Shown: positions 34,663-44,687, counted from the stretch's first letter. The stretch is 64,000 bases of DNA from an uncultured Bacilli bacterium (GCA_947627355.1 CANQVX010000006.1:30255-94254); one strand, 5' to 3'. Translations and numbers: made by a program. The notes: a model not told the origin generated them from the letters alone.

Positions 34663-35472
34663 ATGATTATATTAATTATATCGTTATCGTTGTTCATTGT
34701 ATTGATGATAATAATTGTTATAGTCACAAGTTCTAAAAATGGTACGCCTATTAATAATACAAAAGAACATAGAAATGAAAGACATCGTAGTTTTATAGAA
34801 TATCGAAACGAAATGCGCGGCAATATGGGCGAATACAGAGTCAATGCCGCTTTAAATCCATTAATATTTGGAAAAGTAAATCACCGCCAAATAAACAATT
34901 TAATAATATTAGATGAAAGAAATAAAAGCCATCAAATAGATCATATTGAAATAAGAAAAAATGGCATCTTTTGTATTGAAACTAAAAATTATAAAGGATT
35001 GATTTTAGGTGACGAAAACCAAAAAGAATGGACTCAATGCCTTTTTCGTGGAGAAAGACATCAACTAATCAATCCAGTTAAGCAAAATAAGTCTCATATT
35101 TATCATTTGCATAAGATATTAGGAAATAAATATAAGATTAATTCGGTTATTGTGTTTGTTCGAAATAATGCTGATGGGCTCGGCATTCCTTATGTAATAA
35201 ATCTAAATCAATTAAAAAGATATTTAGATAATTTTAATGATGGTACTCATTTGTCTGATGAAGAAATGGATACTATACAACGAACTCTATTGAACCATGC
35301 GGCAAGAATAACCAAAGAAGAACATATACGAAATATCAATGCAACCAAACAAGAACTTGAAAATGGTATTTGTCCTAGATGTGGTGGAAAATTAGTCGAA
35401 AGAAACGGAAAATATGGAAAATTTTTTGGCTGTTCTAATTATCCAAAATGTAAATTTATAAAAAAATTATAA
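34663..35472 (+). CDS. NERD-domain protein with N-terminal TM and C-terminal topoisomerase-type zinc ribbon
   Basis: A protein of about 269 aa. One TM (IILIISLSLFIVLMIIIVIV) starts it. A NERD-type nuclease fold follows: GNMGEYRVNAAL, SHQIDHIEIRKNGIFCIETKNYKG and a later conserved INPVKQNKSH. These match the E, D-x(n)-E-x-K pattern of PD-(D/E)XK enzymes. The tail CPRCGGKLVERNGKYGKFFGCSNYPKC is a four-Cys zinc ribbon (zf-C4_Topoisom). ATG at 34663 is used because the promoter's start site lies after the earlier in-frame TTG at 34612. NERD proteins are linked to DNA processing and stress or defence. Confidence 0.8.
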   Translation: MIILIISLSLFIVLMIIIVIVTSSKNGTPINNTKEHRNERHRSFIEYRNEMRGNMGEYRVNAALNPLIFGKVNHRQINNLIILDERNKSHQIDHIEIRKNGIFCIETKNYKGLILGDENQKEWTQCLFRGERHQLINPVKQNKSHIYHLHKILGNKYKINSVIVFVRNNADGLGIPYVINLNQLKRYLDNFNDGTHLSDEEMDTIQRTLLNHAARITKEEHIRNINATKQELENGICPRCGGKLVERNGKYGKFFGCSNYPKCKFIKKL

Positions 35473-35498
35473 AAAAACGAACCTTGAAGTTCGTTTTT
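35473..35498. terminator. Bidirectional terminator
   Basis: Stem AAAAACGAAC / GTTCGTTTTT with a 6-base loop, between convergent genes. Confidence 0.85.
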
Positions 35499-35519
35499 AA
35501 ATGTCCTTATACTTTGAAA

Positions 35520-35792
35520 TTATTTAGTAAATATAGTAACTAGTCTTCCAATTGAACCAGATAAAGCTAATATAATTACAACCCAGTAAATAACTTTCCA
35601 AGCAATGTGTTTAGTATTCTTTTGAAATGGAAAGGCTGCTAGACCAACTGTGATGATTAAAAAGAGATCACCGATAGTGTCAAGACAAGTTAAAACTGTT
35701 GAGCCTTCTAAAAACATTCCTAAAAACTTACATACTGCTGTTAAAAATAAAGAAATATAAGCGCATAGACCTAAAACTTTTCCGTTTTTCAT
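35520..35792 (-). CDS. Small three-TM membrane protein
   Basis: A 90-aa hydrophobic protein with TM segments at about 8-27, 36-54 and 65-84. No family recognised. It sits alone between the NERD gene and the glycerol-1-phosphate dehydrogenase gene, which is transcribed away from it. Confidence 0.55.
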   Translation of the reverse strand: MKNGKVLGLCAYISLFLTAVCKFLGMFLEGSTVLTCLDTIGDLFLIITVGLAAFPFQKNTKHIAWKVIYWVVIILALSGSIGRLVTIFTK

Positions 35793-35916
35793 AAAATATT
35801 TTCTCCCCTTTGTCTAAATTGTACTTTTTAGCAACAACTTTTTCAATAAAAAAGTTTTTTTTATTTATAAAAAACTTTATAATAGAGATAGAGAAACCAG
35901 AAAGGTGCATATAATT

Positions 35917-36945
35917 ATGGAATGTATATTAAAAATTGAAAAAAATTGTTGGGATAATTTAGATATTTATTTTTCTTCATTAGTTCATATAAATGGAAAG
36001 ATTTTATATGTTTCTGATGAAAATGTTGATAAGTTATTTGGTGATAGAATTAAACCTGTTATTGAAAAATATGGAGTCTTGAAGACTCAATATGTTGATA
36101 ACAATACTATTGAATATGCAATGGATATTGCAGAAAGAATCATAGCTACTGATATTCAATATATTGTAGGTCTTGGTGGTGGCAAGGTATTAGATGTTTG
36201 TAAATATGCTGCCTATGTATCTAAGACTAAATTTATATCAATTCCTACCATTATTTCTAATGATGGTATTTCAAGTCCAATTGCCGTTTTAAAAAGACAA
36301 GATGGCAAACCTAAGAGTTTAGGTTGTGCCATTCCTTATGCTTTATTTGTTGATTTAAGCGTTATTATGAATAGCCCTAGTAAATATATCAAAGCAGGTA
36401 TTGGTGATACCTTATCTAACTATACAGCCTTATATGACTGGAAACTTGCTTGTATGGCAAAAAAAGAAACAATGAAAGATTTAGCTTATCTAATGTCATC
36501 AACAGCCTTAGATACTTTACTTGGTTGTCGTTTTGATAAGGTTGACTATTCTTTTACTAAAAGTTTAGTACAATCATTAGTTTTATCAGGCATTGCTATG
36601 GATTTTGCTGGTACTAGCCGTCCTTGTAGTGGTGCTGAACATTTATTTAGTCATGCCCTAGATTATTATCTACCTCATCCTACTTTACATGGTTTTCAAG
36701 TGGCTTTGGGTAGTATTGTAATGGCTAAGTTACAAAATAGAGAATATAACTTTTTACTTAAATATTTAAAACAATTCGATGTTGATATTAATCCTAAAAC
36801 ATTAGGAATTAGTAAAGATGATTTCATCTTATGTATGAGCAAGGCTAAATCATTAAGACCAGGAAAGTATACTATTCTTGACATGGTTGAATTAAATGAT
36901 GAAATGCTAGCTAAAATCTATGATGAATTATGTGAGGAATTATAA
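35917..36945 (+). CDS. sn-glycerol-1-phosphate dehydrogenase, AraM/EgsA-like
   Basis: A protein of about 342 aa of the iron-containing/G1PDH alcohol dehydrogenase superfamily. The NAD-binding GLGGGKVLDVCKY and PTIISNDGISSPIAV segments are characteristic of G1PDH rather than of plain glycerol dehydrogenase. Metal ligands are AGIGDTLSNY (Asp), GAEHLFSHAL (His) and TLHGFQVALG (His). It makes glycerol-1-phosphate from DHAP, the archaeal stereoisomer, which some Gram-positive bacteria use in special lipids or polymers. ATG at 35917 is favoured over GTG at 35905, given AAAGG at 35901-35905. A TATAAT lies at 35878-35883. It overlaps the next gene by one base. Confidence 0.85.
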   Translation: MECILKIEKNCWDNLDIYFSSLVHINGKILYVSDENVDKLFGDRIKPVIEKYGVLKTQYVDNNTIEYAMDIAERIIATDIQYIVGLGGGKVLDVCKYAAYVSKTKFISIPTIISNDGISSPIAVLKRQDGKPKSLGCAIPYALFVDLSVIMNSPSKYIKAGIGDTLSNYTALYDWKLACMAKKETMKDLAYLMSSTALDTLLGCRFDKVDYSFTKSLVQSLVLSGIAMDFAGTSRPCSGAEHLFSHALDYYLPHPTLHGFQVALGSIVMAKLQNREYNFLLKYLKQFDVDINPKTLGISKDDFILCMSKAKSLRPGKYTILDMVELNDEMLAKIYDELCEEL

Positions 36946-37646
36946 TGGATGTTGTTATTTTAGTTGCCGGAATCGGTAGTAGACTAAAAGAAAAAACAAA
37001 AGAAATTCCTAAATGCCTAGTAAAGATAAATAACAAATCTATTCTTGAAAGACAACTAGAGATATTAAATGAATTTAAATTTGATACTATTTATTTAGTA
37101 GGTGGTTACAAAATAAATAAGATCAACGAATTATTAACCAAGTTACCTTATAAAAATATCGTTTTACTCGATAATTTTGATTATCTAACAACTAATAACA
37201 TGTATTCTTTATCATTGGTTGAACCTTATTTAAATGGTCATGATTTTATTTGGTTAAATGGTGATATTTTATTTACTAAAGATGTGATTCAAGGAATGCT
37301 TGAATGTAATAATCAAAATGTCATTGCTTGTATACCAAATCTATATCTAAATGAATCAATGAAAATAAAAACAAATGGCAAACAAGTAATTGAGATATCA
37401 AAACTAATCAAAGAAAATGATTATTATGCTACTAGCATTGATATCTATTTGATATCAAAAGAAACATCAAAAAACCTGTTTCTAACGATAAAAAATTGGT
37501 TGTTAGAAGATAAAAATAGTTGGAGTGAATTAGCTTTAAATGCTATTCTTGATAAACAATATTTCACTTATTATATTGTTAACACTCCTTGGATTGAAAT
37601 AGATACTATCGATGATTATAACAAGGCTTTAGAAATGTTTAAATAA
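36945..37646 (+). CDS. Sugar-phosphate/polyol-phosphate nucleotidyltransferase
   Basis: A 233-aa GT-A fold nucleotidyltransferase. The signature is VILVAGIGSRLKEKTKEIPKCLVKI (NTP-binding GxGxR and PK motifs), and LNGDILFTK supplies the metal-binding Asp. The nearest well-known families are LicC-type and Glc-1-P nucleotidyltransferases. Coupled by TAATG to the glycerol-1-phosphate dehydrogenase, it may activate glycerol-1-phosphate as a CDP derivative. That product is inferred from context. Confidence 0.75.
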   Translation: MDVVILVAGIGSRLKEKTKEIPKCLVKINNKSILERQLEILNEFKFDTIYLVGGYKINKINELLTKLPYKNIVLLDNFDYLTTNNMYSLSLVEPYLNGHDFIWLNGDILFTKDVIQGMLECNNQNVIACIPNLYLNESMKIKTNGKQVIEISKLIKENDYYATSIDIYLISKETSKNLFLTIKNWLLEDKNSWSELALNAILDKQYFTYYIVNTPWIEIDTIDDYNKALEMFK

Positions 37647-37659
37647 TAGGAGGGGAACT

Positions 37660-39690
37660 ATGGAATATAAATTTGATTATGTTAAAGTAGCAAATGCTGA
37701 TGAACTTTATCAAAAGTTAGAAGAAGGTTATTTCTTTTTTAACATGAGTTTTGATAACAGTATTTTATCTAGTTTATATGATTATGTTAATGCTAAACCC
37801 GATTCAGTTATTAAAACATTTTTACTAGGTGTTTGTTATGAATATGAACTAGGTGTTAAAAAAGATTTAGACTTAGCTTTTAAATATTTATTAGAAGCTA
37901 GTAATAATGACAGTTTAGAAGCTAAATTACATCTAGCTAATTGTTATATCAATGGAAAAGGTACTCCAGTTAATGAAAAAGAAGCCTTTAAATGGTTTTT
38001 AGAAACCGCTAAAGGTGGAATCCAATATTCTAAAAGGACTGTTGCTTATCTATATGAAAAAGGAATAGGTACTGCTAAAGATTATGACAATGCTTTTAAA
38101 TGGTATAGTGAAGCTGCTAGTGTTAATGATCGTGAAGCTAAATTTGAAATGGGCAATTGTTATATAAATGGAATAGTTACTAAATATGATGAACAAAAAG
38201 CTATCTATTGGTATGAACAAGCTGCTAAATTAGGCTCATTAAAAGCTGTTACATTAATCGGTAGAATATATTACCATAGTGATAAACCTGATTATGAAAA
38301 GGCTGTTTATTATTTTAATATTGCTGCTAAAAGCAATGATTCAGTTGCTTTGAATTATCTAGGCACTTGTTATTTACATGGATATGGTGTTGAAGTGGAT
38401 TACACCAAAGCTTTTGAATCTTTTTTAGCTGCTGCTAAACTTAATAATTATGACTTAGCTATGTTTAATGCAGCTGCTTGTTATGAAAGAGGCACAGGAA
38501 CTAATAAAGATATGAAACAAGCTATCTATTGGTATCAAAAAGCAGCTGATCTTGGTTATTCTCAAGCAATGTATACACTTGGTAGAATTTATCTTAATGG
38601 TGAAGGTGTTAAAAAAGATGAAACCAAAGCTTTTGAATATTATTATAAGGCTGCAAACAAAGGAAACATTGCTGCTCAAGGCATGATTGGTTATTGTTAT
38701 TATTATGGCTATGGAGTAGAAAAAGATTCAAAAGCTTCTTTTGAATGGTATCAAAAAGCAGCAGATAATGGAAATATTGATGCCATGGAAAACGTAGGTA
38801 GATTCTATTATTATGGTACTATGGTTGAAAAAGACATAAATAAAGCCATTGAATATTTTTTAAAGGCCGCAAATCAAGGTAATGTTAAAGCTCAAAATAT
38901 GCTTGGTTATTGCTATTATTATGGCAAAGGTGTTGAAAAAGACTTAAAAGCTTCTGCTAGTTGGTATGAAAAAGCCGCTGATAATGGAGACGCTGAGTCT
39001 ATGGATATAATTGGTAGATTTTATCTTCTTGGTAAAATTGTCAAAGAAGACCTAAAAAAAGCCTTCGATTATTTTTTAAAGTCTGTCAATCTTGGTTATG
39101 TTCGTGCTTATTATGATGTTGGTTATTGTTATGAAACAGGATATGGAACCTTAAAAGATATAAGCAAAGCCTTTTATTATTATGAACAAGGGGCAAATCA
39201 AGAAGAAAAAGATTGTTTAAGTGCTGTTGGTAGATTTTATTATGAAGGTATAGGTAGGGCTGTTGATTATGATAAAGCTTTTGGTTATTTTACTAGAGCT
39301 ACTAAACAAGGGGATGCTCGTGCTCAATTTTATGTTGGTTTATGTTATGATGAAGAAAAAGGAACATATAGAGACTACGAAAAGGCTCGCTATTGGTATG
39401 AAAAATCAGCTGAGCAAGGATATCCTAATGCTATAACTTGTCTAGGTGTTTTATATGAATATGGTAATGGTGTAGAACAAGATTATGCTAAAGCCTTTGA
39501 ATACTATAAAAAAGCTGCTAAATTAGGTTCAGCAAGTGGCATGTGTAATGTTGGTAGAATGTATCTATATGGTATGCATGTCACTAAAAATTTAGTTGCT
39601 GCTTTGGAATATTTTTATAAAGCTAAAGATGCCGGCTCTAAAATAGCCGAAGAATATATTGAAGATACTATGAAAGAAATAAGAGAATAG
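37660..39690 (+). CDS. Sel1-repeat protein A (largest N-terminally divergent member of the tandem set)
   Basis: A 676-aa soluble protein. A unique N-terminal segment of about 60 residues (YKFDYVKVANADELYQKLEEGY) is followed by about sixteen Sel1-like repeats of 36 residues with the pattern A-x2-LG-x2-YxxGxGVxKDxxKAxxWYxKAA. It has no signal peptide or TM, so it should be cytoplasmic. Sel1 repeats are TPR-like solenoids that bind other proteins. AGGAGG ribosome site. First of four neighbouring paralogues on one strand with gaps of only 13-26 bases. Confidence 0.85.
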   Translation: MEYKFDYVKVANADELYQKLEEGYFFFNMSFDNSILSSLYDYVNAKPDSVIKTFLLGVCYEYELGVKKDLDLAFKYLLEASNNDSLEAKLHLANCYINGKGTPVNEKEAFKWFLETAKGGIQYSKRTVAYLYEKGIGTAKDYDNAFKWYSEAASVNDREAKFEMGNCYINGIVTKYDEQKAIYWYEQAAKLGSLKAVTLIGRIYYHSDKPDYEKAVYYFNIAAKSNDSVALNYLGTCYLHGYGVEVDYTKAFESFLAAAKLNNYDLAMFNAAACYERGTGTNKDMKQAIYWYQKAADLGYSQAMYTLGRIYLNGEGVKKDETKAFEYYYKAANKGNIAAQGMIGYCYYYGYGVEKDSKASFEWYQKAADNGNIDAMENVGRFYYYGTMVEKDINKAIEYFLKAANQGNVKAQNMLGYCYYYGKGVEKDLKASASWYEKAADNGDAESMDIIGRFYLLGKIVKEDLKKAFDYFLKSVNLGYVRAYYDVGYCYETGYGTLKDISKAFYYYEQGANQEEKDCLSAVGRFYYEGIGRAVDYDKAFGYFTRATKQGDARAQFYVGLCYDEEKGTYRDYEKARYWYEKSAEQGYPNAITCLGVLYEYGNGVEQDYAKAFEYYKKAAKLGSASGMCNVGRMYLYGMHVTKNLVAALEYFYKAKDAGSKIAEEYIEDTMKEIRE

Positions 39691-39703
39691 TAGGAGGGAT
39701 AAT

Positions 39704-41095
39704 ATGGAATTTTATGTTGATGAAGTAGCTATGGCTCAAACAATTGAAGGCTTTTATGACACCATAAAAGATGGTTATGCTTTTGAAAACATCGATTTGG
39801 CCGACAAAAATTACGATGATATTTTTGCTTATGTGGCTAGACAAAAAGCTGATGCAAACCAATATTATTGTCTAGGTTTTTGTTACTATTATGGTTTAGG
39901 TGTTGCTGCAGATATTAACATTGCTAAACATTTTTTTGAAAAAGCAGCCAATTTAGGACATGCTCATTCTCAATATAAACTAGCAAGCATTTATATAGAA
40001 AGACATGAAAAAGAAAATTATGATAAAGCACTTTCTCTTTTCAAGTTAGCTGCTAGTCAATCATATCCTCCAGCTTATAGAATACTTGGTGCTTTATATG
40101 TCGAAGGAAATGTTGTAAAACAAGATACAGTTGCTGGTCTTGAAGCATTTAAAAAAGGTGCTGAACTTGGTGATACAGGTTGTAAGTTTTTTGCCGGTTT
40201 ATGTTATTTTAGAGGCCAAGGTGCAAAACAAAACGACAAAGAAGCATTAAAATATTTCACTGCAGCTGCTGATGATAATGCAGCTGATGCTCAATTATTT
40301 CTAGCTTTATTTTATGAACATGGTGATTGTGGTACTAAAAAAGATTTACAAAAAGCATTTGATTATAATATGAAAGCTTTACAAAACGGTAATTATGATG
40401 CATGTTTTAACTTATATCGTTTCTATAGCGAAGGTATATTTGTTAAAAGAGATATTGACTTAGCGTTTAATTTTCTTGAAAAAGGAGCAGAAGCTGGCTC
40501 TGCTACTTCTCAATATGCTTTAGCTAATTGTTACTATGCTGGAATTGATGTAAGAAAGTCTAATCCAAACGCTTTTAGTTGGGCATATAAAGCTGCTAAG
40601 CAAAATCATCCAGGGGCTCAATTCTTACTTGCTGAATTATATCTAAACAAAAAAGAAGAATATGCAAACAAGAAAGCTCTTTACTGGTTAAAGAAAGCTT
40701 ATAAAAATGGTAATGATGATGCCGCTTTAAAACTAGGTTCTTTATATGAATATGGTGAAGGAGTAGAAATAGATAAAAAAGCCGCTATCCGTTGGTATAA
40801 AAAAGCTGTTGAACTTGGAAATGTTCAAGCTAAATATCAATTAGCAAGTTTATATATCATGGATGAAAATGCTTCAAGTAGAATCCTAAAACAAGCCTTA
40901 CAATTATATACTGAATCAGCAAATGCTGGATTTTCAGGTAGTGAATTTGTATTAGGTCTTCTTTTTGAAAGTGGTGGATTAGTAGAACAAGATTATGAGA
41001 AAGCCATGTATTGGTTTAAAAGAGCAAAAGAACATGGTGAAAAAAATGTAGATTCACAAATTAAAAAATTGCAAAAAAAGATGCAACAAAATTAA
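39704..41095 (+). CDS. Sel1-repeat protein B
   Basis: A 463-aa soluble protein. The N-terminal segment EVAMAQTIEGFYDTIKDGYAF is related to the same segment of its neighbours, then about eleven Sel1-type repeats follow. Repeats here are more degenerate than in proteins C and D, suggesting an older copy. GGAGGGA ribosome site; 13 bases from the previous stop. Confidence 0.85.
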   Translation: MEFYVDEVAMAQTIEGFYDTIKDGYAFENIDLADKNYDDIFAYVARQKADANQYYCLGFCYYYGLGVAADINIAKHFFEKAANLGHAHSQYKLASIYIERHEKENYDKALSLFKLAASQSYPPAYRILGALYVEGNVVKQDTVAGLEAFKKGAELGDTGCKFFAGLCYFRGQGAKQNDKEALKYFTAAADDNAADAQLFLALFYEHGDCGTKKDLQKAFDYNMKALQNGNYDACFNLYRFYSEGIFVKRDIDLAFNFLEKGAEAGSATSQYALANCYYAGIDVRKSNPNAFSWAYKAAKQNHPGAQFLLAELYLNKKEEYANKKALYWLKKAYKNGNDDAALKLGSLYEYGEGVEIDKKAAIRWYKKAVELGNVQAKYQLASLYIMDENASSRILKQALQLYTESANAGFSGSEFVLGLLFESGGLVEQDYEKAMYWFKRAKEHGEKNVDSQIKKLQKKMQQN

Positions 41096-41121
41096 TAATA
41101 AGATGAATCGAAGGAGCAAAA

Positions 41122-42483
41122 ATGAAATATAAATACGATAAAATTGTTGTAAAAACTGTCGATGAATTCTATGAAAAATTAAATGAAGGTTATATTTTTA
41201 GTAACATTGAAATCGATGAAAATAAAAACAATGATTTATATAACTTCATTGAATCACAACCAGATAGTGCTATAAAACAATCGGCCATAGGTGATTGTTA
41301 CTTTTTTGGTGTAGGTGTTATCCACGATAACAAACAAGCTGTTGGTTTTTATAAAACTGCAGCAAGTCAAGGAAATGTCGATGCAATGTATAATTTAGGT
41401 GCATGTTATAGATATGGTTTAGGAGTTACTAAAGACTATAAACAAGCCATTTATTTTCTAGAACAAGCTGCTAACCAAGGACATATGTATGCTAAGTATA
41501 ATTTGGGTGAAATGTATTATGAAAATAATACACTACAACAATCAGCATATTGGTTTGAACAAGCAGCCCTTCAAGGTTATGCTAAGGCTCAAGAAAAAAT
41601 GGGTGATTTTTATTTTAATGGTATAGGTGTAACTAAAGATGAAAAACAAGCCTTGCACTGGTATGAACTAGCTGCTAGTCAAGGTGATTCAGAATCACAA
41701 TATAAATTAGGCTTTTGTTATTATGCTTCTAGTGAAAATAAAGACTATGAAAAGGCTATCTATTGGTATGAACAAGCAGCCCTTCAAGGAAATGATGAAG
41801 CGCAAGCCGATTTAGCTGCATGTTATGGATTGGGTATAGGCAGGCCTCAAGATTTTAAAAAAGCTGTTTATTGGTTTGAAAAAGCGGCAAGTCAAGGAAA
41901 TGATAAAGCACAAACCAATTTAGGAGCATGTTATGAAAGTGGAAACGGAGTAAATAAAGATTTTAAAAAAGCAGTCTTTTGGTATGAACAAGCTGCAAAC
42001 CAAGGGAACCCATCAGCACAAACTGATTTAGGTGTTTGTTATGAATTTGGCAATGGTGTAGATAAAGATGAAAACCAAGCTTTTTATTGGTATGAAAAAG
42101 CTGCCAATCAAGAATATGCTAATGCACAATGCAAAATGGGTGATTGTTATTATAATGGTTGTGGTGTTTTAAAAAATTATAAGCAAGCTATGTATTGGTA
42201 TGAAAAAGCAGCCAATCAAGGACATGATTATGCTCAAATGGGTTTGGCTTCTTGTTACTTATTAGGTCAAGGTGTAAGTCAAGATAAGAAAAAAGCTGCA
42301 TACTGGTATGAAAAAGCCGCAAATCAAGGAAATAGTCATGCCCAATTTGCTATAGGTGCATCTTATTTAGTAGGTGAAGGCGTGCCTCAAGATTATACAA
42401 AAGCTATTTATTGGCTTGAACAAGCGGCTAATCAAGGAAATAAAAAAGCAAAAGAAATTTTAGAAAAGATAAACGTTAATTAA
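41122..42483 (+). CDS. Sel1-repeat protein C
   Basis: A 453-aa soluble protein. N-terminal segment YKYDKIVVKTVDEFYEKLNEGY, then ESQPDSAIKQSAIGDCYFFGVGV leads into about eleven well conserved repeats with WYEQAA(N/S)QGN ends. It is closest to protein D by eye, sharing VVKTVxxFYxKLxEGYI and SQPDSxIKQ. AAGGAG ribosome site. Confidence 0.88.
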   Translation: MKYKYDKIVVKTVDEFYEKLNEGYIFSNIEIDENKNNDLYNFIESQPDSAIKQSAIGDCYFFGVGVIHDNKQAVGFYKTAASQGNVDAMYNLGACYRYGLGVTKDYKQAIYFLEQAANQGHMYAKYNLGEMYYENNTLQQSAYWFEQAALQGYAKAQEKMGDFYFNGIGVTKDEKQALHWYELAASQGDSESQYKLGFCYYASSENKDYEKAIYWYEQAALQGNDEAQADLAACYGLGIGRPQDFKKAVYWFEKAASQGNDKAQTNLGACYESGNGVNKDFKKAVFWYEQAANQGNPSAQTDLGVCYEFGNGVDKDENQAFYWYEKAANQEYANAQCKMGDCYYNGCGVLKNYKQAMYWYEKAANQGHDYAQMGLASCYLLGQGVSQDKKKAAYWYEKAANQGNSHAQFAIGASYLVGEGVPQDYTKAIYWLEQAANQGNKKAKEILEKINVN

Positions 42484-42513
42484 ACTAATATAGTTTTTTG
42501 AGGAGGTGTGCAT

Positions 42514-44670
42514 ATGAAATTTAGATATGATAGTGTTACTGTTAAAACTGTTGAAAAATTCTATCAAAAACTAAAAGAGGGATATATTATTGGTCATATC
42601 AAAATTAACGAGAATAAACACAACGATTTATTTAAATACATAAATTCACAACCAGATAGTGATATAAAACAATATGCATTAGGTTATTTCTATTATTATG
42701 GTATTGGAGTCAAGTATGACTTTGATAAATCTGCTGAATGTTATGAAAAAGCAGCAAGTCAAGGCAATGCAGATGCACAACTTAGTTTAGGTGACAACTA
42801 TCGATACGGAATATATGATTATGAAATGGCTCGTTATTGGTATGAAAAAGCAGCAAATCAAGGATATATTTATGCTCAATCAAGTTTAGCTGAACTTTAT
42901 GAATGTGGTTTAGGTGTAGAAGAAGACATGGACCAAGCAATATCTTTATATGAAAAAGCAGCAAATGGTGGAGAATTATATTCTCAAAAACATCTAGGTA
43001 CATGTTATTATGAAGGTGTTTTAGTAGATGAAGATTATGAAAAGGCAGTTTATTGGTATGAGAAGGCTGCTAAACAAGGAGATGCTATTTCTAAAACTCA
43101 TTTAGGGAATTGTTATTTTCGTGGATTAGGTGTAACTAAAGATGAACAAAAAGCAATATCTTTATATGAAGAAGCAGCCAATCAAGAAGATGGCGAAGCA
43201 CAATATTGTTTAGGTGTTTGTTACGAATTGGGCTTGGTAGTTCCAAAAGATTATCAAAAATCATTTTATTGGTATAAAAAAGCATCATCCAATAGGGCGC
43301 ATATTTATAGTCTTTTTATTTATAATCAAGCACGATGCAAATTAGCTGATTGTTATGCTAAAGGTCAAGGAGTAAAACAAAATTATAAAAAAGCTTTTTA
43401 TTGGTATGAACAAGCCGCAAATAATAGTGATTCATATGCTCGATACAAATTAGGCATTTATTATGAATTTGGTAAAGGTGTCACTAAAAATTATAAAAAA
43501 GCGTTTTATTGGTATGAAAGATCTGCAACCCAAGATGATTATTATTCGCAAACCAAATTAGGCGATTGTTATCGTTATGGGAAAGGTGTTTCTAAAGATT
43601 ATGATAAAGCATTTTACTGGTATGAAAAAGCAGCCAAACAAGGATATGCCCTTGCACAAAATGATTTAGCCACTTGTTATTATTATGGTATAGGTGTACC
43701 AAAAGATTATAAAAAAACTATCTATTGGCTTAAAAAAGCAGCCAAGCAAGGAGACGATGGGGCCCAACTTAACTTAGGCACTTGTTATGAATATGGTTAT
43801 GGAGTGACTATAGATTGCAAAAAAGCATTTTACTGGTTTGAAAAAGCGGCTAACCAAGGAAATACTTGGGCTCAAACAAATTTAGCTTACAGTTATGAAA
43901 AAGGTAATGGAATAGAACAAGATTATGAAAAAGCTGTTTATTGGTATGAACAAGCTGCTAACAAAGGAGATGCTCGTGCTCAAAATAATTTAGGTGTTTG
44001 TTATGAAAATGGTTATGGTGTAGAAAAAGATTATAAAAAAGCACTTTATTGGTATCGAAAGGCTGCTAATCAAGGATATGAAATTGCACAATACAATTTA
44101 GGGGTTAGCTACTATTATGGTAATATTGTAAAAAAGAATTATAAGAAAGCATTTGAATGGTATGAAAAAGCAGCAAAACAAGGATATGATCTTGCACAAT
44201 TCAAAATTGGTGAATGCTATTATTTTGGGAAAGGCGTAACCCAAGATTATAAAAAGGCCATCTATTGGTATAAGAAATCAGCAAATCAAGATAATGTTCG
44301 TGCTCAATATAGAGTGGGATGCTGTTATTATTGTGGCTATGGTATTGCTAAAAATTATAAAAAAGCCGTTTTCTGGTTTGAAAAAGCGGCCAATCAAGAA
44401 GACGGTGATGCACAATGTGCTTTAGGCTATTGTTATTATAATGGTGAGGGTGTATCTGAAGATTACAACAAAGCTGTATATTGGTTTGAAAAGTCAGCTA
44501 ATCTAGGTGTTGCAGATGCACAAACCAAATTAGGTCAATGTTATTATTATGGTTATGGAGTACCTCAAGACTATGAAAAAGCTATCTATTGGCTTGAAAA
44601 AGCAGCAAACCAAGGATATAAAAGAGCTAAAGAAATTTTAAAAGAAATAAAAAATAATTTGATTAATTAA
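42514..44670 (+). CDS. Sel1-repeat protein D
   Basis: A protein of about 718 aa with the common N-terminal segment FRYDSVTVKTVEKFYQKLKEGYI, then about seventeen Sel1 repeats, many with a WYEKAAxQG core. AGGAGGTG at 42501-42508 favours the ATG at 42514 over the GTG at 42508. A divergent repeat around SSNRAHIYSLFIYNQ breaks the regular register in the middle. No export signal. Confidence 0.88.
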   Translation: MKFRYDSVTVKTVEKFYQKLKEGYIIGHIKINENKHNDLFKYINSQPDSDIKQYALGYFYYYGIGVKYDFDKSAECYEKAASQGNADAQLSLGDNYRYGIYDYEMARYWYEKAANQGYIYAQSSLAELYECGLGVEEDMDQAISLYEKAANGGELYSQKHLGTCYYEGVLVDEDYEKAVYWYEKAAKQGDAISKTHLGNCYFRGLGVTKDEQKAISLYEEAANQEDGEAQYCLGVCYELGLVVPKDYQKSFYWYKKASSNRAHIYSLFIYNQARCKLADCYAKGQGVKQNYKKAFYWYEQAANNSDSYARYKLGIYYEFGKGVTKNYKKAFYWYERSATQDDYYSQTKLGDCYRYGKGVSKDYDKAFYWYEKAAKQGYALAQNDLATCYYYGIGVPKDYKKTIYWLKKAAKQGDDGAQLNLGTCYEYGYGVTIDCKKAFYWFEKAANQGNTWAQTNLAYSYEKGNGIEQDYEKAVYWYEQAANKGDARAQNNLGVCYENGYGVEKDYKKALYWYRKAANQGYEIAQYNLGVSYYYGNIVKKNYKKAFEWYEKAAKQGYDLAQFKIGECYYFGKGVTQDYKKAIYWYKKSANQDNVRAQYRVGCCYYCGYGIAKNYKKAVFWFEKAANQEDGDAQCALGYCYYNGEGVSEDYNKAVYWFEKSANLGVADAQTKLGQCYYYGYGVPQDYEKAIYWLEKAANQGYKRAKEILKEIKNNLIN

Positions 44671-44687
44671 GAGGAGGATTAAACATT

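Larger units (their letters stand above)
37840..44660 (+). repeat. Tandem array of Sel1-coding units across four genes
   Basis: Imperfect units of about 108 bases recur with period through four adjacent genes, plus a recurring N-terminal module of about 180 bases. This is consistent with expansion by gene and repeat duplication. Recombination between units could create new lengths. Confidence 0.7.

Noticed and set aside
36945..37646. Second ispD
   Set aside because: The PK and LNGD motifs fit sugar/polyol-phosphate nucleotidyltransferases, and IspD motifs such as TPQGF are absent.
37840..44660. Periodic repeats of about 108 bases as a possible satellite or array
   Set aside because: They are explained by Sel1 protein repeats in long open frames.
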